From Chytriomyces cf. hyalinus JEL632 (lineage: Eukaryota; Chytridiomycota; Chytridiomycetes; Chytridiales; Chytriomycetaceae), in the NCBI GenBank assembly GCA_025435555.1, contig JAIWWG010000066.1, forward strand, positions 144,069 to 208,068: a stretch of DNA of 64,000 nt, written 5' to 3'. The position numbers and the translations under genes are program-made. Positions 47,087 to 58,472 of the stretch are shown here, piece after piece. Position 1 is the first letter of the stretch; every line of letters starts with the position of its first letter. The notes under the pieces were generated by a model, which had not been told where the DNA came from, searched no databases, and was given only the letters and a program-made list of their open reading frames with translations.

Positions 47087-48070
47087 ATGGCCAAATTGAC
47101 TATTGGTGTTGTGGGTCAGTCCAGCTCCCTCCACCACCACCACCACCTGCTCTTGGCCAAGTCACTGACATTTGCAAACCATACCAGCACTGCAAGGAGC
47201 ATTTTCAGAGCACATCTTCATGCTCCAGCGGCTTCCGGACCTTGTCCAAGGCACTGTCGAGATTCGCAGTTCAGAGGACTTTGAGCGGGTCAAGGACAGC
47301 ATCCACGGCATTGTTTTGCCAGGCGGCGAAAGCACAACTATGGCCATCATCCTGGAACGCGAGGCTGGTCTGCGCAATGGTCTGAAGCAGTGGGTTCAAG
47401 ACGGAAAAGCAATCTGGGTACGTTTTGAAGCCCCACCTCCTTCTCTGCCCATCTCGGCTGTGTGGACACTCAGCTTCTATGTTGTCGGTGACTTGGAGAT
47501 GAATGCGCTCGATGGTCGAAAGCTGTTTCCGGAGCGTCCGATTGGGTGACGTCATTGATCAGAGGAAAAAAAAAATCTCGCGGAGAAACCGCTACCTACG
47601 GGACCAACTGACTTTGTTTCCCCTTTCTGCCCGTGAGTTCTAACTATCGAAAATCTTAGGGAACCTGCGCCGGCCTCATCATGCTCGCAGACACGATCAC
47701 TTCGACCAAAAAAGGAGGGCAAACTCAGATCGGAGGCTTGCGCGTCACTGTACAACGAAACGCATTCGGCAGACAAAGCGACAGTTTCGAAGTGCCGCTT
47801 TCCATTCCTGCTATTGAATCTTACGGAGCCAACTTGGAAGGCAGCCTCGCACTTCCAGGTGTGTTCATTCGTGCGCCCGTGATTGAATCAGTTCATGATG
47901 AAGGGGTTGTTGTTGTGGCAAGGCTACAAGGGCGAGAGGTTGGGAAGGAAGGAGAAATTGTCGCCGTGAAGCAAGGCAACGTTCTGGGGAGCTCGTTTCA
48001 CCCAGAGTTGACGAGTGATGTCAGGTTTCATCGGTATTTTGTGGATATTTGCAGGGATGCAAACAAGTGA
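47087..48070 (+). CDS. SNO1: Pyridoxal 5'-phosphate synthase glutaminase subunit
   Basis: PDX2/SNO glutaminase. It hydrolyses glutamine to supply ammonia to PDX1/SNZ in vitamin B6 synthesis. Model: join(47087..47114, 47188..47417, 47660..48070), 222 residues. The 28-nt first exon supplies MAKLTIGVV and joins in phase to [13 protein letters not shown]. Class-I amidotransferase motifs are present: LPGGESTTM, the nucleophile elbow GTCAGLIML (Cys) and the catalytic FHPELT. IRAPVIE is also typical. The second intron is 242 nt, among the longest in the window. No PDX1 partner is visible here. Confidence 0.93.
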
Positions 48071-48204
48071 AACACTCGCACGATGCAAGAACTCCAACTT
48101 TGCAGCTGTGACGATCTATGTCGTGGTGAAAATAAATGATGATGGGTTTTACATGAAGCACTGGCTGCCCAACCCGAAAAAACAACTCAGTGCACTACTG
48201 GCCC

Positions 48205-48380
48205 AAAGAACACCTGACTTCGCCCATCACATCATATCCGCGCCAACATCAAATGGATTCAGTACCTGAACGTAGTCTTCAAACATTCTGTAACATGGCT
48301 CGCGCCAACATCTATGACGCCAAAGCACCGCTCAATGTCTGGGGATACGCTCTCAACCATGCCTGTCTCGTGGACGAAGG
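48205..48380 (+). mobile_element. Ty1/copia integrase relic
   Basis: Translated from base 48205 (phase of 48190) the DNA gives HLTSPITSYP, then VPERSLQTFCNMARANI, then DAKAPLNVWGYALNHACLV. This follows the end of the copia-type integrase core: a TSxPYTPxQNGVxER-like stretch, a MARxML-like helix, LPxxFWGxAL and HAC. The Asn-Gly before the VPER segment is replaced and no other element part (gag, reverse transcriptase, LTR) is visible nearby. I read it as a short degenerate fragment between PDX2 and the next gene. The call is based on remembered family pattern, so confidence is moderate. Confidence 0.5.
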
Positions 48381-48450
48381 TATAATTGTTAGCATGGAAA
48401 ATCGTCGCGGAAGGCGCAATATCATGTTTATTCTATGTGTTCTCAGTTGC

Positions 48451-48819
48451 TCACAAAAAAAGAGCCATCACAGCGGCAGCAGCCCCAAAGTAACCAAAAT
48501 TCTTGCAAGCAGCAGAGTACAAGTTGGTTGCGGTAGCTGGCTTGTAGGAGGTGGCAGCAATGACAGGTGGGATGTAGGCAGCAAGAGTGGCGGTTGGCTT
48601 GGCAGATGCTGGAGTTGGGGTAACGCTGACAGGTGCTGGTGCAATGTAAGCTGCGACAGTAGTAGCCTTGTTAGCGACAGGAGTTGTAGCGGCAACTGGG
48701 GTAGTTGGGGCCGCTGGTGTGGTGGCTGGAATGACAGAGGCCGGGGCAGCTGGCGCATTGTAGGCTGGCACAATTGGTGCTGGGAGGATGCTGGCAGGCG
48801 CAGAAGGTGCGTATGACAT
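48451..48819 (-). CDS. Ala/Pro/Thr-rich hypothetical protein
   Basis: Single exon of 122 residues. Ala, Pro, Thr and Val make up most of it, in loose repeats such as VAAYIAPAPVSVTPTPASAK and LAAYIPP. The last residues are hydrophobic (FGYFGAAAAVMALFL) with no polar tail. No N-terminal signal peptide is evident, so secretion is doubtful. Low complexity makes chance open frames likelier; a TATA-like TTTTATAC sits about 45 nt upstream of the ATG on this strand (RC: GTATAAAA). Confidence 0.5.
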   Translation of the reverse strand: MSYAPSAPASILPAPIVPAYNAPAAPASVIPATTPAAPTTPVAATTPVANKATTVAAYIAPAPVSVTPTPASAKPTATLAAYIPPVIAATSYKPATATNLYSAACKNFGYFGAAAAVMALFL

Positions 48820-49056
48820 TTTGTGTTGTTGTTTGTGTTAAGAATGCTCTCAATGACACGGTTCCTTTTATACTGGTGACTTTCAATCTTAATCACGGTG
48901 AAATTGCGTCACAAGTCTGGGCACGTCAAACACAGTCAACCAAGAAATGGTGCAATCCCATCCAACTGATAAGGCAATCTGAAACAAACTAAACCAAGAA
49001 TATATGGACAAGTGAAGCCAGGATCAGATGCTTGAAAGTGGGAGAATCAGATCATG

Positions 49057-50711
49057 TCAAACAAGTGTCGGAAACATCTTTGCTTGTACGTTTCCTGTCC
49101 GAGATGCATGTCCTTGCGATGACATTTGGAACCAGATCTTCTTCATCCTGTGTGTTAAAATGCAGTTTAGGGAGACTTGAGTGACGATTCCAGCTGACAG
49201 ATAATATATAGAATGCACACCTCTGTGTTTGCATCTGAGCAATTTCAACCTTCCTTTCCCACGACTTGACCTTTTTTATCAGCTCGTGCTGCTCAGCTTT
49301 AATGTACACATACTCCATAACCTGCACTCGGGATGTTCAGTGACCATATCCAAGAAATCAGACAAGACAATTGGCCAACCTGCGGCACTTTGAATTCTTC
49401 CATTTTCAGTTTCAGCCGATTGTTGACGTCGGCGGCCTTTTGAGCCTCCAGAGAAACGAGTTTTGATTCCGAATTGAGTTTCGTCAAAAGCTCCGTTCGC
49501 TGGTCAATTTCATTCCGGAGCTTTTGAGATTCCGCCGTCAGCGATTGCAGCTTTTTCTGAAACCATTTTGTGTGTCAGTTTCAAACACGGCAGCCTCAAA
49601 CGCGAAGGGCCCAGCTAACCTTGTAAAAATTGAGGATTTGAACCGTGTTCCCCGCGGTCATTTTTAATTTTAAAAGTTCGGCGTTTCGGTCTTCAATTTT
49701 TGCGAGGTATTGTTTGTTTTCGATTTGGAGCTGGTCAAAGTCGATGGCGTGAAGCACTTCGCCCATTTCCTCCTTCTGCTTCAGCTGTAAATGCAGTTTG
49801 TTTTTTTGAACTTTGAGTGTGGCGTTCTTGAGACGCACTTTTTCGATGATGGCTTCCTGTGGAAAAGAGTTGTCGGAGGGACGTTGGTCTTAATAACAAC
49901 CGAAATAGTCCAGAGAATATAAGCACAAGAATTCAGATAATATAACGCACCTTTGATCGGATTTTATCATCAAAGTAGCGAAGTACTCGCTCCGCCACCA
50001 CTTTTCCAGTTCGTTGGTTCACAGCCTGCTGAACAATATCTCGCTTGAACTCATACATGGACTTTTTAATATCCGAGACGCGAATTTCTACTTCTTCTAA
50101 TTCAGCCTGTATTTGTGACACTGTTTAAGTTGCAACAGCAAAGGCATCGATCGGCGCAATGTTACCTTGTAATTATCCAGAATCTTTCCCCATTCTTCTT
50201 TTTGCTTTTCTATTTCATCGCGGAGTTCTTCGAGCTCGCGCGTTGCAATCTCAGATTTCTGCTCCGGAGTCAGCACGATTGGTTTGTCGACTTCCTTCAG
50301 CTTTTCCCCCTTCTTTTTCTTTTCGCGCCGCCCAGCTGCATCTGCGGCAGCGGCAGCGGCGGCAGCAGCTCGTCGCTCCTCTTCAATTTGCGATGAAAGT
50401 CCGTCAATTGCATCGTCCTTGTTTGCGTTATTTGCACCGCCAGAGTTCAAGAGAGCTGCTTTGATTGAGGAAGCGGCCCCGCCTGATGCTGCACCGGCTG
50501 TGGCTGCTCCAGTGCCCATGGTAGGATTTACGCGGCCGAGGTAGCTTTCAAAGAGCCTGTTTTCATTGTCGAGGAGCGTGTTGCGCTTCTTGAGTTCGTT
50601 GTTGAGACGTACGAGGTCGGCATCTGAGTACGAGTCAAAGTCTGTCGAGTCCAGGTCTGGCTGTGTTTGATGATGTGCCTGTGCCACATGAGAACTGCCT
50701 GTATTGTCCAT
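49057..50711 (-). CDS. CCDC113: CCDC113 / CFAP263 ciliary coiled-coil protein
   Basis: Axonemal and basal-body-associated coiled-coil protein of motile cilia, linked to radial-spoke 3 region assembly in other organisms. Model: complement(join(49057..49147, 49221..49321, 49380..49556, 49620..49856, 49951..50106, 50166..50711)), 435 residues, six exons, all phases closing. Conserved blocks are KKSMYEFKRDI, KVVAERVLRYFDDKIR, EKVRLKNATLKVQKNKL, LQLKQKEEMGE, DFDQLQIENKQYL, GNTVQILNFYKKKL and WERKVEIAQ, colinear with vertebrate CCDC113. The N-terminal 130 residues are poly-Ala and Gly-rich. It is distinguished from CCDC96 by the VRYxEEK-like and VPQVMEYV blocks. Together with CCDC39 it marks a flagellated organism. 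Confidence 0.9.
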
Positions 50712-50822
50712 GGAAATTGTGTGGAAAATTTGTTTGCACTGCAAATAAATAAACAAGCGCAAATATATTTTCAAACCTGACAAACTTTATGACAAAAACC
50801 TGGAGTAAATAAAAGACGGCAA
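50712..50822. promoter_or_regulatory. Bidirectional promoter CCDC113 / RING-CH ligase
   Basis: 111 nt between divergent start codons. AT-rich, with AAATAAATAAAC and ATATATTTTC. The two genes have no obvious functional link. Confidence 0.5.
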
Positions 50823-52236
50823 ATGTACTCGATCGAAGCAGAAAGGATCGAAGCCCGGACTTGCTGGATCTGTCTCGAGAGCGAAAGCGAAGACACTCCT
50901 CGGGACAACCCGGAACCCCGCAGAAGCAGCCGGGTCGGCCGCATGTCCTCCCTGTCCATCGCTGCAATTCTCGGCAACTCAAACTCAACCCCAAACGCAT
51001 CTCCATTGTCAGGCCCATCTTCCCGCACGACGGATGCGAGTGCATGGGTGCATCCATGTCGGTGTCTTGGTCTCGATGCGCACCATCTGTGTCTTCTGCG
51101 CTTTGTGGCTGAGAGGCGGACCACGCATCCAGGCGATCCCGTCAAATGCCCTGTGTGTTTGTATGTCTACGATATTGACGAGGAGGCAGACTGGCTGGGG
51201 GCAGTGCTGGCGTTTGGTGATCGAGTGCGTATGCCGTTGCATATTCAATTCAATTTTATTCATACCTGCGGTCGTTTACCAACACTTCATCCGTTGCCAC
51301 GGTTCGTCTCTCTTTTCTTCAGGCAACTCGATCGCTTGTGCCGTATGCAACATTTACTGCAATCTCTGCAACCGTTTACATCATGTCGACCGCCTATGGA
51401 GCGTACGCAATAGTAGCCACATGCGGCCCACAACTGGCAGACTCCATATTAAGCGATGATGGCATGTGGGGATCAAGAACATGGGTGAATATCTGATTGG
51501 ATCTGTTCACTGATTTTGCTTTTACTTACAATACTGTTGTTTTTCTCCTGTTCAAACAAAGATTGGAATGCCAATGATCCCAATTGCTCTGATTGCATCT
51601 CGACTGGATATCGCAGACAATGTTCTTCCAGTGCTTCCATTTTTGATTTTGAGCAATCAGCAACCAATTTCTATCACACTGCCTCCGTCGCCTACCGTCA
51701 CGCTGTGCTTTCTTCCTTGGGCAAGGCAAGCGAATTCGAAAATAATATCTCGCCGTGTACTAATCTACGTTGTAACCTGGCAATTCAACAACAACAGAGC
51801 CATCTATAAAGAAATCTGGCGACTTGTCTACCACCTTACGATTTCGAAATCTCTGACTGCAGCATCAACAACACTGAATCCCAACACAGACACAACAATC
51901 AACAACACTGCAGTAGTAGGGGATGAACAACCAATCGCAAATGCTCAACCTCAAGGGTTTCCACCGCCCGCACCGCCTCGTCGTCCGGGTCCGCCGTCAT
52001 CGTTACCACGTCTATTAATGGGCGCTCTCCTACTTCCAGCAATAGCAAGTTTTGCGGGAACTGTTTTGGGGGCTGTGCCATTCCTGCGATCGAAATTACC
52101 GTCCGTATTTCTTCGAAGCACTGTTGGAGCTGGTCTTGTGATTCTGGGGCGAGATATCATTCTATATTGGGATTTCGTGCGAAGGAGAAAAAGGGCCATG
52201 GGAAATGGTAGAAGAATTCGGGATTTTGCGGGATGA
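50823..52236 (+). CDS. MARCH5-like RING-CH membrane E3 ubiquitin ligase
   Basis: Model: join(50823..51224, 51323..51484, 51562..52236), 412 residues, phase-0 introns of 98 and 77 nt. The N-terminal RING-CH finger is at about residues 14-115: CWICLE, a Ser-rich insert of some 60 residues, then HPCRC, HHLCLLRF and KCPVC. It is followed by membrane segments: YATFTAISATVYIMS, IGMPMIPIALIAS, LLMGALLLPAIASFAGTV and a last one ending in RRRKRA. The IGMPMIP motif after TM2 and the overall plan match MARCH5/MITOL, a mitochondrial outer-membrane ligase. The insert inside the finger is unusual. RING-CH is firm; the compartment is inferred. Confidence 0.82.
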
Positions 52237-52348
52237 TAGGGGAGGATTGCGGTGATGAGAAGCAAGTGTCCTTGGGTTGAAGCTTTTGTGCACAGATTCC
52301 CGTTAGCTTTTTATCATTTTTTCCGATTGAAGGACGGGGGGGTCCGCA

Positions 52349-52354
52349 AATAAA
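52349..52354 (+). terminator. Candidate poly(A) signal, RING-CH ligase
   Basis: AATAAA 113 nt after the stop of the RING-CH gene, overlapping the 3' side of the convergent RPB9 gene. Confidence 0.45.
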
Positions 52355-52393
52355 CCGTTCAAGTTTTGCATAGTAAAAAAAATCATCGCCGGT

Positions 52394-52399
52394 TTTATT
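52394..52399 (-). terminator. Candidate poly(A) signal, RPB9
   Basis: TTTATT on the plus strand (AATAAA on the minus) about 20 nt after the RPB9 stop codon. Confidence 0.5.
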
Positions 52400-52419
52400 C
52401 ACAATGCCAAAACTACGAC

Positions 52420-52956
52420 TCATTCATTGTGCGCCTCTGTCGGAACAGTCCATCGATATCCGCACACGTTTGAGCAACACGCAAAATAAAGCTGGAAAAC
52501 ACAAGAATACTCCCCGCGTGAATAGCAAGGACGGCATGACGAAAAAACAAATTCTCATCAAAAACACAAGAAAAAAGAATCGCATACCTGCATCGTCGTA
52601 TCCGTCGCTTTCGCCTTGGAAAGAAAGAAAACAGCCTCGTCGAACCCACACTGCGGGCACTCTTTCTGCAACCGTGGGTATGTAGGGTCGCTGCTGAGAT
52701 CCACCCGTGCGAGGGTTTGAGCGCTTTGAAAATACGTATTTGTGTTTGAAGGGATCAGTATGGTTTCGCCCCCTTTGCTGTTATTTTTTTACATTGGATT
52801 CGCTTTGATTTGGTTGCGGTGGACGCAGTGATGCTCGGCGTCGATTCCATATGATTTCGAACAATGTCGGCAGGCGTATGTGAGCATCTTACTGTCAGAG
52901 TCCTCCTTCGGGTACAGCATGTTGCTGCAGTCGGTGCAGAACAGAATCTTGGACAT
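52420..52956 (-). CDS. RPB9: RNA polymerase II subunit RPB9
   Basis: Zinc-ribbon subunit of Pol II that affects start-site choice and fidelity. Model: complement(join(52420..52491, 52588..52723, 52793..52956)), 123 residues, the usual size. Introns are 69 and 96 nt. The N-terminal ribbon is FCTDCSNMLYPKED and CRHC. A linker containing DPTYPR follows, then a C-terminal ribbon with CPQCGFDEAVFF and, after the second intron, LYFACCSNVCGYRW. The last ribbon has the C-x4-C ending of animal RPB9 (CTAPHCGHRW-like) rather than the yeast C-x2-C. It converges on the RING-CH gene. The 123-residue protein is only visible after splicing. Confidence 0.92.
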
Positions 52957-53113
52957 TTGCGAAATATTTATGGACGAAAAAATAATGAACCCCTTTTTGA
53001 ACTGATCTTGAGAAACGCGTAACATTGACACCCTTTTAAGTAATTGTTTAAATGTATAATGTCGCTTATTTACGAACCGTTACAATCGAGAAAGTGAAAC
53101 CAATTTTGATATG

Positions 53114-56100
53114 TCAATTATAAGCCAGAGCGGTTGTCGCTTCCTCGATTCCTTGCTCTTCTGCCCGTCGAAACCACATTCTCGCTTGCTCTTCGTTTTG
53201 GGTGCAGCCCCTTCCCTCTCTGCAGCATCGACCCATATTATACTCAGCTTCTGGCAATCCGGCCATAGCAGCTCTTCGAAATAGTCCAAACCCAACCACA
53301 TCATTCCTCTTTACCCCTCGTCCGGTCATGTGCAATTCTCCCAAATTATTGCATGCACGGCTGTGCCCCAAATCAGATGCCTTCTTGTACCACTTTGCTG
53401 CCTGAATAACATCTTGTTTGAAGGCACTGAAATTTTTCAGAAGCGGGCTGTTGAGCGTGTTCGTTGGAGGGGGCTTTGTGAGTTGTGGTATTTGAATCGT
53501 CGATAGTGCGGGAGAGTTGGACCTGGACGAGTTGCTCGAAGCATCAAGTGACGCGAGTTCAGAATCCACACCAATGAGATCCATTCTCATTGGCTTTGGT
53601 GGAACCGAGCTTGGTCCTTTGCCTGGAGAATCTAATGGTGACTGGGATTTCGATTCTGGCGGGGTTTCTTGTTGATCATTCAATTCCTGTTGATTTGGGT
53701 CGCTCCTCTTGTTGAGAACTTCGTTTACATTTTGCCGACCTCCTATTTTGCCTGATGCATTCCATGCCGCAGGGTCAACAGCACCAGGAGTAAATCCTGT
53801 CGCGCAGGCAAGCCCAATCGCGAAAGCCGCTTCGCTGTATCCTCCTGCTTCCCAGGCGCGCGTGTACCATTTAACTGCCTTTGTCGGATCAGGCGCAACG
53901 CCAATTCCTTTGGTATATGCTTCTCCAAGAGCAAGGGCTGCTTCCTTATTGGATCCATTTTCCCACGCTTTCATGAGCCATGCCTGGCTTTGGAAATTAG
54001 GATAATTTTCACTCAAAGCGCCAATTTTGCATTACTTACCATTGCTTGACCGGGATCAGCGCTTTCCAATCCTTTACCAACAATTAGATATGCTGCGTAT
54101 GTGACTTGAGCTTCGTGATACCCACTCTCAGAGCTTCTGCGGAACCATTTCACTGCAGCCACAGGATCAGCTTGGCAGCTGAGATGCTCTCCAATGTGAT
54201 ACATGGCGACGATTTGCTTAGCGGGAATTACGCTCAAATCAGGATTTAAATAGTCGCTGGCATCGACATTACCAGAACGAGCAAGCTCATGAAGCGAGTC
54301 GATGGCAGAAGCGTAGAATCCCCATTCCAAATTTCGAAGGGCAGAATTGAGAGCCGGATCCATGGCACGCCGCGCAATTAAATTCTCTTCACGCTGCTTG
54401 ATCCCCTGTTGCACTTTAAGCCGCTCTTTCTCGCGAACTATCGAATCCACGAGAAGTTCTTTTGCCTGCGCTTCTTTTGCATAACGAGACGAAGACTCTT
54501 CTGCCTCTTTTGCTTTGATACGAGCAACTACGCGCGCTCGCCAAGCTGCACCAGCAACCTCATCAACGGGAGCGCCTGCAAGACCCTTTTCATATCCTTC
54601 CGCAACAGCTTCTTCCGCGTCAGCAAAACCGCCATCCGCTGCTTGATGCAGCCAACCCATGGCTTCAGCACCTTTACTTTTACCACGCAAATACATTCCA
54701 AATTCGTAGCAAGCTTCCGCATGGCCAAGATCTGCCGCGCTTCGAACAAGAACGATTCCAGGGCCGTCAAGGCTTCCCATCACTCGCGCCAAGTGCCGAC
54801 CGTGGTTGAGCATGCCTGCAGGTGTCTTTAACAATTCCCGTCTCCGTTGCATGTATTCAGCAGCTTTAGCGGCGTTCGGAGTTTTTGATGGGCCGTAGAG
54901 TTCAATCAGCATCCGAAGAGCTTCAGCATTGTTGTCGATTTTGATGGCACGCTCCCAATGCGTGGCTGCCCATTGAAAGTCTCGGTTATTGTAATATTTC
55001 AGACCCTTTTCAAATTCTTCTTCTGATGCGGGCGGTTCGGCGATCGGCATACATGTGGCTGCCTTTGCGCTTCGAAAGGTGTGCCCAGATTTCAAGGAGG
55101 TTGTGTTGAGAATGATTTTGCTTGAATCCACGACATTGAGGCCTTCAATTCGGTTATTCTTTGCAAATTGACGCTGGTTTGCCATTTGACGCGCCAATGC
55201 GTCTTCTTGGGCTTTCCGTTTCTTTTCCATCGCTTTTTCTTCCGGCGTTAATTCCGGCTCTAGGATCGAAGTAAAAGTGGAAGCAACCCTTCCAAGCATT
55301 GAAGACGGCGCTGCATTTTTTTTGGATTTTGATCGCGATGTGTCTCCCGAGTACCCCTGCGCTCTGCCCGAATAATGATCATAACGCGAATTGACCGAAG
55401 GGCGTTCATCATCAGATGACGATGACGAAGATTCAGAAGTCTCGGAATCAGTTGAATCAGACTTGGAAAAAAGAAACAATTTAAGAACTCGAAAGAAAAA
55501 CCGCAACAACTTTGAAGGAAGCTTACGTCAGAGTTTACTTTCTGCCGTCCTCCACGTCCAAAATTAATACCCTTTTTGCTTTTCACCCGCTTGACAACAA
55601 TGACACCTCCGGGGGACTGCATCGTTTGGCCACCAGGGCGGTATATTGAAGAAGTGAGAAACATTTGATAAATACTTCATTACCGAGAAGGAAACTTTTC
55701 TCACGTCAGAATCCGCATCGCTGCTGTTTTCAATCAAAACAACTTTTTTCTTCCCTTTTTTAACTTTTTCGACTGCATTCAACTCTGATGGTATCGTCAA
55801 TGAAAGGGCACTGTTGTCTTGAAGTACATTATTGTTTTTGGCGGACGACTTAGATGACGCGACACCAGAGAGTCCAGATCCAGTTTCAGCTGCTGCTGCA
55901 GCGGCGTCCAATCCAATCATTTGACTGATTGCAGCAAACTTGGCATTGTTTTCCATTTGCCGCTTCACGACTTCATCCTGGAGCTTTTTCTTGGCAGCAG
56001 CAGCTTCTTCTGGAGGCAATTCAGGGTCCATAAATGACGCAAACGCTGAAGAGAGAGTCCCAAAAAATGACGAAACTGGCCCCGTAATATTGGTTGAACT

Positions 56101-58122
56101 CGTTGCACTGATAGCTGAAGCTGTGGCAGGGGTGGATGCTTCGGCTGGGACAAGCTGACTGGGCGTGCCAACAGGTTCGGGAACCACAACAACCAAAGGT
56201 GGTTTGTTGCGCGGCGTCAAGTTTTTGACTTCCGCCAAAGGCTCCGTAATCAAAGGGGCATTCGATTCGTCAGTTCCTTTCGATTTTCTCGCCTTGGTCA
56301 CTTTTTTAGGGAGTTCGGCGGAAGTTTTAAGGGTTTCAAACGGTGGCACAGACACAGAGTCTGCAAGTTGTCCAGTCTTTTTTGTCTTTTTGTTGCCAGT
56401 ATCTTTCAGTTTCTTTGGTTGTGCGCCAGCTGAAGTTTCGAGAGGCTGTGCAACGGCCAATTCTAATTCCGCCACTTTGTTTGTGTGTTCGTCTTCAAGA
56501 TCTACTGTGGGGGTTTTCGCTCCATTCTTAACTTCTTTCATTGCGCCGAATACCCTCTGAACAGGTGGTTGGGCAAGATCGGAAGGAGAAGGTCCTGCTT
56601 TCTGCACACTGTCTGTTTTTTTTTTAGTCTGCGCGGCTGAAGTGCAAGTTGAAGTCAGGGCTGTATCTAAAGCAAACTGTTGTGAAATAAGCTATACTTG
56701 ATGCGACCATGACAGGTTCGGAAGGTCCGGTCGCTGGTTCCACGAATACTTCCTCAGCTGCAGCAGCCGTATTGGAAAAACTTGATGAGTCAGTGACATT
56801 ATGGCTTTTTTCCACACGTTTCATCTTTTTTGACGCTTTTGTTTTGGTGACAGCCACTGTGTGGAGAGGCAGGAATCAAACGTCCAAGTTAAATACGATG
56901 AGATAATCTAAGAAATTACCCTGCGACACGATTCTTAAGAGTGGTTCAGGAGTCGCGAGCGTTATTACTTCAGGCGCGTCCGTTCGTGCCATTTTTGGAA
57001 CAACTGGTTCGGCAACAAACTCTTGCAAGACTTGTGGTTTTGTCTCAAGCGCAGTATCAGGTGCATTGCCTTGCCCGTTGTTGTTATTTTCAACTTCCTT
57101 CTTCGACTTGGCTGATTTTTTCGCCACCTTGCCGGTGACAACTGCAAGGAAGCCAATTCGACTTCAAAATTCACACACTTGACTAAGGTCCCAAACCTTA
57201 CCTTTCTCGTCTTGGATCTTTTCAACAACTTGTAACTGTTCATGGACAACTGTTTCGCTTGAATGTGCTTTCCTTGTCTTTTTCAAACTCTTCGCGGTGG
57301 ATTCTGAACAAGTTTTTGAATTCAAATGCGCACCATTTTTATAAATAAGGCTGGTGCTAAAAACCTTTAAGGGCCAAGTCGCTGTTTGTCGCGTTTAAAC
57401 CAACAGATGAGGTTTCTCCACGCGTCATGGCCTCTTCGAGTGCGAAATCGTCGCCATTTGAGTTTTCAGTGGGGGTGGGGGGGGGGGGGGGGGGGGGGTT
57501 AGAGGGGAGGACAGAAAATCAGTTTTGGTGAATTTTGGGGGGGACAAGCACCAAAGAATTTGACAACCGTGGGGTGCTTCTATGGGGTGGTCAGCCGCTG
57601 TATGGGCCGCTTGGGTACGCGACTCTTGTTTTCTCGTCTTGTTCATGTCTGTATATTGGAATGACCACGTAGGATGAGATGGATCAAAGAAACAGAAGTT
57701 TGCAACCTGAAGCAACCACAGCAATGGCATCCGAGCCAAGTGTTTCAGTGGGTATCAATGCTGCTTCCACTGCTGGAATCTGCTCTGCAGCGGAAGAATT
57801 GGCAGCCGAGATTGAAAAACTCGATTTGGACTTTTTCACGCCCTTCTTCTTTGCGGGAATTACGTCTGTCGTGTTGGATGCGTTGGCTTGATGATCCGGA
57901 AGAGATGAATGCTGGTCTGTGGAGAGAGTTGCTGGCTTGATCCTTTTCGACTTTCTTGTCGACGCTGTTTCCACAAACACGAGCAAATGAAACATACGAG
58001 CAGGGAATTCATTAATTCAAACATTGGATCGATGCGGCGTTGGACACGCTAATGGGAAAGAACTGACCTTGCGATGCGGCATCGGTCGCGGGAGACACGA
58101 CCGTGCTTGGGATTTGGTCCAT
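53114..58122 (-). CDS. Large Sel1-repeat (HCP-like) protein
   Basis: Model: complement(join(53114..53983, 54040..55461, 55527..55616, 55705..56636, 56698..56856, 56920..57141, 57202..57303, 57365..57433, 57707..57964, 58068..58122)), ten exons, 1392 residues, phases consistent. The N-terminal half is Lys/Ser/Pro-rich and disordered, with basic KKK clusters. Two similar ~60-residue blocks, about 470-525 and 683-740, share PEL.PEE.A..KK and RQM.N...FA. The C-terminal half carries Sel1/TPR-like repeats: AAKAAEYMQRR, SAADLGHAEACYEFGMYL, AVKWFRRSSESGYHEAQVTYAAYL, AVKWYTRAWEAGGYSEAAFAIG, RRAAMAGLPEAEYNMGR and FRRAEEQGIEEA. Such repeats usually scaffold complexes. The 5' exons (57707-58122) are the least certain: one acceptor is non-pyrimidine-led and its intron holds a G22/C22 tract. 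A start further upstream is possible. Confidence 0.75.
57477..57498 (+). repeat. G22 homopolymer inside an intron
   Basis: Twenty-two G residues (C22 on the coding strand of the Sel1 gene), preceded by G5T. It lies in a 273-nt intron about 45 nt upstream of the inferred acceptor. Confidence 0.85.
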
Positions 58123-58472
58123 CGGAACTTGGATTCGAGAGTCACGGCAATTGTTTCTGGAGTCGACGTTGGGTCTATTTGCTCACTGGAGTGGATGCGT
58201 GCGTGTTGCTGATTGGTCCAGGCCGTGTTTATATTTTACTTTCCTTGAACAAGGAATTTACGTTCAGTTTTTGAACAGGGAACACTTCCAAACCAAGTGC
58301 AGCCGCGACAGCAGTTATGAATCGTCATTAGCATGATCCAGAAAAAGTCCGAGCGTGTGGTGCTGTGAGTGCCAAGTTGAAGGTGCTGGCAGTGAGAATA
58401 TTCCAGCCGTGGAGTGGATCACGTCCATGCCACGCGAACTGCTTTTCCTCAGGCCCTCTCACAATATCGGAC

